This document shows, piece after piece, positions 12,801 through 21,800 of a stretch of 37,494 bases of DNA (its first letter is position 1; the number at the start of each line of letters is the position of its first letter). The stretch covers positions 1,430,283-1,467,776 of the forward strand of contig BLXT01003735.1 in assembly GCA_019648995.1 (NCBI GenBank). Reading direction: 5' to 3'. This DNA comes from Plakobranchus ocellatus. Its lineage: Eukaryota; Mollusca; Gastropoda; Plakobranchidae. The translations under genes were made by a program, and so were the position numbers. The notes under the pieces were generated by a model. It was not told the DNA's origin, did no database searches, and saw only the letters and a list, made by a program, of their open reading frames with translations.

Positions 12801-15800
12801 GAAGATAGAAGAGGATGGGCTTTTTGTTGAAGGAAATGCCTTTACCTTTTTGTTTGACGGTTTTTTGACCTTCCTAAAGGGATTTTGAGCAACTTTATCT
12901 GGGCTTGGATTATATCCAAATTAGCTAAGAGCAAAGATGGTGGCGAATTTGTGAATGAACTACCAACTATAAAGACTTATGTGGTAGGCCTCCTAGCCAG
13001 TGCTGTCTGTCTGTCTGTCTTTCTCTCTCTCTCTCTCTCTGTAAGTGTTTATGTTGTCATGCCTACCAATCTGGATTAGTGACAGCAAATATGACTGGGA
13101 AAAACTTAAATGCACTGAGATAGGTTTGGTTCTGTGTTGCAGCTTTGTTTGTTTTCATATTTTTTCACTCAAATTTAGGGCTTGTGGTCAATAGGGATAG
13201 ACTGTGAGAGGAACGGGCAGACAGCCCTGCTTATCTGTGATTGGCATTAGGGCATGGTTCTAATCAAGATTTAGTCCTAGACTTGTCTCTTGGGACAGAG
13301 AGCTGTGGCGGAGGGCAGAAAGGGATAAACTTTCTGTGCTGAGAAAGCTGCATGCTTGCTTGTTTAAAAAATAACCAATGTTTCTGTGTGGATCTAGTGA
13401 TGAGTAATGTAAAGGGAATGTATCTGCCTAATAGATTTTAGAGCATTTGTATACCATGCTACTGATTATAATTTTGTGTATATACTATAATTTTAATGAT
13501 ATAAAACAAAGGTGAATAAAACGAATGATTTTAGAGATAGTCTACTAAATTTCTTAGCAATCTTGAGGAGTTTTTGGTAAAGTTGGTGAGCAAATAGTTC
13601 AATGAATTGGTGTAAACAGAGCAAAAAAAATTGTCAACAGAGTGGAAGCTTTAAACACACAAAGGAATTGGCAGGAAAAAACAAAATTATTTAACATATT
13701 TGTATTTTTGAGAAACCCATGTATATTGGATAAATAAACCACTTGGCAAAATTTATTGTAACTTCAAATACCTTTGCAATGTCCTTTTACCGATGCCAAA
13801 CAAGAAGTAATTTTATTGATAAACACGCCCACAGTTTCCTTTTTTTCAAAGTGTGTACTTTCCCGCCTCATTAGTAAATTGTGAAAAAAAAAACAATTTT
13901 CTGGACTTCGCTCTCTTACCTCTCCCATTTTAGTTGATGCAAATCCGATTCCAAAAGATTTTCTGAAGCTAATATTTCTTAAAAGTGCCCTGTATCATTT
14001 TAATCTGCGTATGACAGACATGGCACATCTTTGAAACACTGAACTATCACTGAAATCACACCAAATTTGTACAGCCATATTCTGATATAAAAATTGTCTT
14101 GAACAAGCCAAATCACAGCAATTACATTTTTCTCCACCTTGGGTACATCACATCCCTTTTCCCAAAAATCTTGGCTGGCAAAGGATATTGCAACAAGCAT
14201 ATTGACTCATTTGTTTTCTTTAATTTCTTGCAATTAACTAGCTCTCAGAAAATCTAAAGTAAAAAATGAGGGATGAAACTGAACTTAAAATAGTTTGTTT
14301 GATCACACATACACACAAAAGTTGCGAATAAATGATTAAATTGAATCTTGGAGCACAAATCCATATGAGAATTTCATTTTCATAAACACAAAAACTACCC
14401 TTTAAAAAAAATTTGAAAGATCAGAAGTGTCAATTCATTAAGGTTTGATTGAAATATTACTTAGCTCTGTCTCATTAAAACCCTACTAATTAAATTTGTG
14501 GAATGTACAATTAAAACAAGAAGAAGGTTTCTTCGTTTCTTCTTTTGAAGTTAAAATTTTGCATGTTTTAGAAATATTATTTATTATAATCATGTATTAA
14601 ATTTTTCGAATATCACCTACCTGTCAACTCTATGGAAATGCCTGCTTTCTTTCTGGCTGTCTCAATTTGTTCGGCAGCTTTTTTATACTCATAAAAGTAT
14701 TGAAAGCAATGGCTTGCCTCCACGTGAAACATAATTTGGATGTCTCTGAAAGAATTAATATAAAAGATGTATCAAATCTTTTCAATTTCATCTATTTATT
14801 TTCGAATATGTGTTATTTTTTGCTGTTTTTTTTTTTATTTTGGGTTTTACTACTGGCAATAACAAAACAACTAATAAGTACCGCATTAAGTACCAAAACC
14901 AAAACACAGTCACACTAACACAGTTCTGGTGAAGTGAAAAAAAAATTCATACTAAAGCTTTACATGCAGTATGGAGTCACTCTCCATATATATATATGAG
15001 GGTTTGCCAAAAGGTGGGCATATGAATTGTGTCACTGAGGCTCAAAAATGAAGTTTCAGGTAGATAACTTTTTCTTGCTTTTTTAAAGTAACCTATACCT
15101 ACTTGATGCAAGACTAGTGTTCACAGACCAAGACAAGGCACACTTAGACCAAAAATTGATATCAATTGGGGAGACCATGAAAAGTTTCGAACATGACTGC
15201 AATGGCACATTTTTAAGAAATGAACAATAAAAAATGTAGATGTTGCTTTTTGACAGGTTTATTGTACATATAAAATTAATAAAGAACATGTTTCATGGAG
15301 AATATGGGAAAAAAAGTAAAAATTGAACACCAATAAGTCTGCATTTATTATGTCGTCATAGTTATGTTCTTAGAATACAAACATCTTTTAGTTTTTTTAA
15401 TGTATGCCTGCTTTGGAAATTTTGCTATGTAAAGTTAAGAGTGCTGAATCAAGTATATATGCTTATTTTATTTAGTAAATGAAACCTATGTATTACGTTC
15501 TTTTTTTTTTATAAAAGGTTTTTGCACAAAGTGAAAATATCTTTCGCACATAACTATGATGACACAATTTTTGTTCAACACTATGTACAAGAACATTCTC
15601 TAAAGTAATCTTGCTGAAACCTTTATAGAAGTATATCATTATTGACAATCTCAAATTTATATCATTTGAACTCATGAAATAAAATCGTATATCATTAAAA
15701 GAGTTAGAAGATAAAAAAAAAGCGTCACATAAGAGCAAGCAAATTGCTGTAAAACCTTTCACAGTGTTTATGATATTACCTCTATGTGGCATAACAGAGA

Positions 15801-18800
15801 GCATTGCAACACACCATTTGAGGAGATAAGCATAATTACTGTACCGGGTAGTTAAAAAGTCAAAACAAATAGATCAAATTGCTAGGAAAAGTCAAAAGAG
15901 AACACAAACGGCAGTGCAATACGAAAAAAAAAATAAATAAAAATAGCGTGTAGCATACATTTGTGATTAAATTGAAGATCATCCATCTTGCTATAGTTCC
16001 CAACTTCGCATGACGCTTTATTTCTGTTATTTTCCACCTTTGAAATAGCATACAGTTCTTTATATTTAATTTTGATTTATTATATAAAAAAAACAAAAAA
16101 AAAAACCAAAAAAAACCACCAGGCATAGATCCTTCCCAATAGATCTATCGAACAGTAACATTGCTCCTCAGCTAAATACATCTTATGCATCTAGGCTAAC
16201 AAAATGACTTTTTGGTCTTTTAAGCGAATAGTAGCTCATAAAATTATCGAAGAAACATCAACGCTGTAGCTACATGCGGTACCGATAAAAACAATATTTT
16301 TGTGTAGGCCTTTGTGTATGATGTTAAACGATCTTAAAATTATGCGTATCAAACATAACTATGAAGACATAAACAATGCCGTCATTTTACACGCATAATC
16401 AATACCATTAAACTCGTAAGTTTGAAGTGAATTGTGAGTGGGTTTCTTCCTTTTAGTTTTTTCTCTCTCGCTCGCTCTGTTGTGTGTGTGTGTGTGGGGG
16501 GGGGATTAAAAATGTACCAGGTACATGCACGTCTGACTAGATGTTACACTGATCCTCTGCTTAAAATATCTCACATGTCTTGATCTAGATCTATGCCGAA
16601 AAAAAAATTTTTTTTTCAACCTACTAGTGGCTCATAAAACATTGAAAAAGCATTAAGGTTATAGCTTATTGTAGTAAAAACTATGTTTCTATAACTATGA
16701 CGACATAAACAATGTCGTCATTTGCATACATAATTAACTACACACTACACTCGTATCCTTACGCATTCTATAAATTCATTAAAGCATTGTGCAAAAATAA
16801 CACCGTATTAATTTTAAAGCAGCATTCTGATCATTTAAACCTTGTTTATTGGCATAATGTGAGCCTTCCAGCATAACTTTGTGCAAAGATATATTACACA
16901 TAACAATGACGACACGTCCATTGTCATCAGTTCCCAACATTATGTCCATCCAAGCAAGCAATGCGCTCTGCTGTGATCGGGACCAAGCACGTTTTTACAC
17001 ACTTAAATCTAGGTCATGAGACTGCTGAAGAAATGGACCAAAAATTAAGCTCCATATAAAATAGAAGGCAAAAAACTTTCGTCGCACATGACAATTATTC
17101 GCACATAACGTTACTGATGCGATGATGACAAAAGAAAATTTTGCTGAAGAGGTAGAATCCATTCTTCTTGTGATCTCCGTTTGCTTCACGAAAAAGAAGT
17201 GCAGACGATAGTTTCCAAAATGGACAAAAAAATCGTCTGCAGCAAATACGACCTCGTTTTATGGTTGGTTCTTTATATCATAACGAATGACGACATTTGA
17301 AGATATCGCAAAAATCTAATTAATATACATATTCAGGAAAGGTTACAGCCTCGATTTCACTTGTGGTGTGTTTTAATGTTATTCTTGACATTATACCTGT
17401 TCAACGACCCCTTTACGATAAATTGAGAAAACTCAGAAGGAATTTAAGTAGCCCCACGAAATGACGACACATGTTATGTGAGGAGCCAATACTTTTAGGC
17501 GAGAAAATAAAGACAATGACAAAGACTTGCCGTTTTCTCATTGATGCCAATTGTAGTTGAGGCATAAACTTATGGCACCGCAAAGACACATTGCTCTAGG
17601 AGTTTATTTTATTATTAAAATTAGATCTCTAGCAAGTAACATTCACATGCGACCCATTTCATACATCTATAAATAGCATATTTTTTGTCAACAAACAAAA
17701 AATATTGCGTTACCATTTTACCTAGTCCTATGGGTCTGCTCCCACAGCTAAACCGTGATATTAAACACAACATACCAAAATTTAAAGGGTAAAATTGTAT
17801 TTTACGTACAATAGGAACCAATCTTGTAAGACTTGTAAAAAAATGCCCACCTTTTGGCAAACTCTCATATATATTTTAAGATATGATGAGAAGTTAAAAA
17901 GATAAAAGATAAATCCGGGATATTCTTTCAAAACCAAATATGAATTGAAACCTAATATTTTGCAGCATTAGATTATATAATTAAGAGCAAGGTAAGACAA
18001 GCCTACCTGTTTGAGTCCTCAGTCATCAAGGGTTCTTTCTTTGAAACTACGAAGAGAAGAATAAAAATTATAACCAGTTAAGTCATCTTAAAGAAATCAA
18101 TTGCTAAAGAGCATAAATAAATTGCATTTTATTGCATCATCTAAAAGAACTCAAAAAACACAAAATAAGTCTACATTAACATTCGTTTTGCAGCATTTTG
18201 ATTTAAATAAAGCCTAGCATCCATAAAATATTACAAAAAATATGATGAGTANNNNNNNNCCCCCCCCCCCCCCCCCCGAAAAAAAAAAATTGTCCATACA
18301 GAACCCATTTTTTTTGTCTCATTAATGAACATAACTGTGCATTCAACCATACAAATAAACATAAACAATTTTTTTCCCCACAAGACAAACAGTTGAAATG
18401 TCTTCTTTCAAACAACTTATAAGCTGAATGTAGCAACATGAATCAATCAGATGAAGTCAAATCATGCAACCAAAGTCAATCTTTGACGTCCTCTTTCTTT
18501 AAAGTTGTAAACTTACTTTCCTCTATCAGTTCTGTCACAGTTGATTTTAGTGTTGGAGATTTGTCACTCAGCAAAGCTTGTTGGGTCATCAGGCACCTCA
18601 TCAACCACCAGTCCCAGCTCTAACAAATAGAATTGTCAAATTTGGACTGCATTTTCTTATAAAATTACTAGACTTGATTAAAAAAAAACAAAAAACCCAC
18701 TTTTTGTCATAAAACTCAATCTTCTTTCTTATTTACGTAAATGATAGATACAATTGTTAGCTATTAAATAGAAATCTCACTTTTCACAAACCTTTTGGGA

Positions 18801-21800
18801 ATAGCCTGGTATTTCATTTTGTTGTCTTCTTGTAAATTGACTCATGATACATAAAACTAATGCTCTTGACAGGTTATTTTTTAACAAATGTCTAATGGAA
18901 GGTATAAAACTTGAATTTAGATGATTTGTTAATCTTGAACCTTAAACAAGAACAAAAGCATTGGAATAAACCCATTTTGTTCTCCTTCAGTTTTTTTGTT
19001 GCCAAAAATAAAAATAAAGTGGTATACTTACATATTTTAAATCTAAAAGTCATAAAATTAAAAAAGCAAAGAAAAAGAATATTAAAAAAAAATTAAGGTA
19101 GCAAAAATGTTGAAGAATAAATGAGCAGAAAATTTACCAAACAATCCCTCACTGAGGCAAACATTGTCCCATTGATCACTTATTAAGATATGAACTTGTG
19201 AAACAACATTCGTACACATTGTCAGATGAATTTATGAAAGGAAAGTGATAGACATACTTGTAGCCATTAACAATAAAAAAATGTTTTTCAGACAAACGTG
19301 ATAACCAATTATAATGAGCTTGGCTCTTGTTGATAATCAAGGATCAGAAGAAATTGGCTGCTCTGAGATCACATACAATATAACTACAAACCTGCAAATG
19401 CCTGAAGCGCTCTCTGTAGTCTAGCAGTATAATTCTGGCTATGTGGAGGAACAAAATGAACCTTGACTTTGTGTACACAGTCTCTCCATTCATGCTCAGC
19501 TCTCTCAGTGCTTCCTTCTCTGCTCCCTTAGGGAAGAATGCATATAACAGTCTCATAAGTAAAGATTGTTTTATATGTGAATATTATGATATTACCAGGA
19601 AATTAATGGTGTGCTTTCTATTTCAAAAAAGAAGATGTATAGTGAACTTAAAAAGATGCTCAGCTCAAAAACTGCCCTTTTCTTTTTCCATTTCCATTAC
19701 CTCATCCAAATTGTTGAGACAAAATTGAAGAGGATCTTTTGATGTTGGGGGCCCCAGCCAGTTGTTTTGCACAAATAACTGAAGACATGATGCTGCTATC
19801 AACAAGATAGTCAAGTCTCTGTCAAAAAATGAACAAAAAAAAAAAAAAACAGCAGTAGCTTTTAACTGACTCAAACCCACAATGTTAGAAAGATTACTGC
19901 CAATTCCCACCAAGTTTATGAAGACATAGTATTAGCACTGACTCATGAGGCTGAACTGATTCCAGCCCACCCATGATTCTGGCTTGTAGATTGGAATTGA
20001 TTGAAAGATAATATATGTACTTTGATAGAAAGGTATCAATCAAACAAAAATTTTCTATAAACTTCGGTGGAACACAAGAAAGGGAGCTCCAGGAATCAAA
20101 CTGAGATCCTGATTCATCACAGGCACTTTCTAAAGATAAAAAAGAGATAGGCCTAATTCCCATTTTATTTTACGATTTAATAGTGTTTACTGTATATGAA
20201 GCAATACTAACTTTGTAAAATAGCTACAAATAAGCATTAAAGTGAATCAGTGCATAAAGTCAATTTGCAAAGATAATGAAGATGAAGTTAGGAAATCTAA
20301 TCCAGGTATATATTTGGACACAAAATAGCAATTATTCAATTTAGCAGTAAAATATATGAAGATAAATAACATTTTCTTTTAAATCTGTGAGTTATTATTC
20401 TTAAAAATGTGTTATCAGTACAAACTACCTCAGTTCCTCATTATCATCTTGCTGGGCTAAGAGTGCATCTAGGTTTTGCTGGATGAAAGATATAAAATCT
20501 GAGCCACTCTTGTAATTTGCAGCTTGAGCCAAAATAAGGGTGGAAATTGTATTTGACTCCAAAATAGCCTCATAATCACCATCCAGAAAGGAGCATACTA
20601 CTGGTGGTAGATCAGATGTTACTGAAAGTAACAGAATGAGAAAGAACAGTTTTTTATTAAAAAAAAAAAAAGAGCAGAAAAAATTGAAAAAGTTGATTGT
20701 TAGGATGCACTGGCAGCTAGGTTGCCCTTACATGCATTAAAACCAAAATAATGTGAGTGTTATCACAAAATAAAATGTATTGCAGGAGATCTGCCATGAA
20801 AAAAAAAGTTTAATGTTCCCTAAAGAGCACCAATCATATATTTTGAGTAGTGTTAAAAATTGTGAGACTTTTCCAGGGATTGTGCAAAATTGGGTTGGGA
20901 AAATTGGGATTTATGGCAACTTAATCCTAACTTATTGCATTTGCTCCTGTTGCAAAACCTCTCTTTTCAAATACTCTGTGGTGCAACTACTAATCTATAT
21001 CTTACATCATACCACATGAGACAACCATGACCTTTTACATAATTTACAGCACTGATAATTCTTAGAATTTCCTTCTCTGAACTTTGCATTAGGAATATAA
21101 ATTGAAGTTATGTACACAAGGACCAAGATATATGTGCCGGTAAGAAGTTTTTTTTTTTTTTAAAATAAGGTTTTAAGACAGAATGCATTGCCCTTGTAAA
21201 CAATAGAAATGCTCAAGATAACGTAGAGAAATCATATATCTATTTATAGACACCTTGCAAAAGACATAGGAAGGGCAGACAAGTGAGAGGTGTAGTGCAG
21301 TGTTCTAGGCAGCATGGCATGCTTATATCTAAACCTTAAATGTACAAAAAACATTTCAGATCATTGAAAACATTTTTAAAATAAGGTAATAGTTTATAGT
21401 ATGCTCATTTAAGTGGATTTAGTTGCGTACAGAAAAAATTATGGGAATGAGTTTGGAATTCTATCCAGATCGGTTTTCATAAATTGGCTGTTCATCTGCT
21501 GTTTAAATATAGATTTGCTTTTCTCAGACCTATCACAAAATCTATTTTTAGCTACCTATACCACCCAATAGGACTGGTTTAAAAAAATTTTGGCTGATGA
21601 GCTCAGCAGATTTCTGACTAATTCCAGATTTGAATGATTCTCTTTTTCTCTGTCCAAAAAACATATCTGCTTGGCTGATAAAAAACTTCTCTTTTTGTCT
21701 CTTCTTAAAACTGTCCAAAGTTTAAAACTTGATGTCTAGAAAGGATGCAACAATGCTAAGAGCATCATGTCATCACAATATAAGTCTTTTGTGTTTTTTT

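Larger units (their letters stand above)
15351..17485. repeat. Recurring motif family (ACATAACTATGACGACA) inside the TIR element
   Basis: Good copies are at 15351-15367 (reverse), 15548-15564, 16353-16369, 16690-16705, 16898-16914 and 17277-17295. Weaker or half copies are at 17101-17130 and 17461-17480. Two copies (16353 and 16690) are followed by AAACAATG-CGTCAT, which turns the site into an imperfect inverted repeat. Around 15520-15566 and 16870-16914 the similarity extends further, to a shared TTTGTGCA block. Confidence 0.7.
14997..17867. mobile_element. 2.87-kb TIR element inserted at TA in TTC27 intron 6
   Basis: The ends are 25-base terminal inverted repeats matching at 24 of 25 positions (14997-15021 and 17843-17867), each bordered outside by TATATA, consistent with a TA target duplication as in Tc1/mariner-type DNA transposons. 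No intact transposase frame is present: the longest interior frame (minus 15493-15804, 103 codons) has no recognisable catalytic motif, so the copy is non-autonomous or decayed. The interior is instead filled with recurring copies of a motif near CACATAACTATGACGACA and a diverged duplication (16228-16760). At 2.87 kb it is larger than a usual mariner (about 1.3 kb) or MITE. Superfamily assignment is tentative. Confidence 0.7.
18620..20428. other. TTC27 introns 2-4, nothing beyond exons
   Basis: Introns 18620-19391, 19527-19700 and 19819-20428 are AT-rich with no recognisable element. The frames at 19441-19728 (plus) and 19894-20163 (minus) are chance or antisense shadows. Confidence 0.5.
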
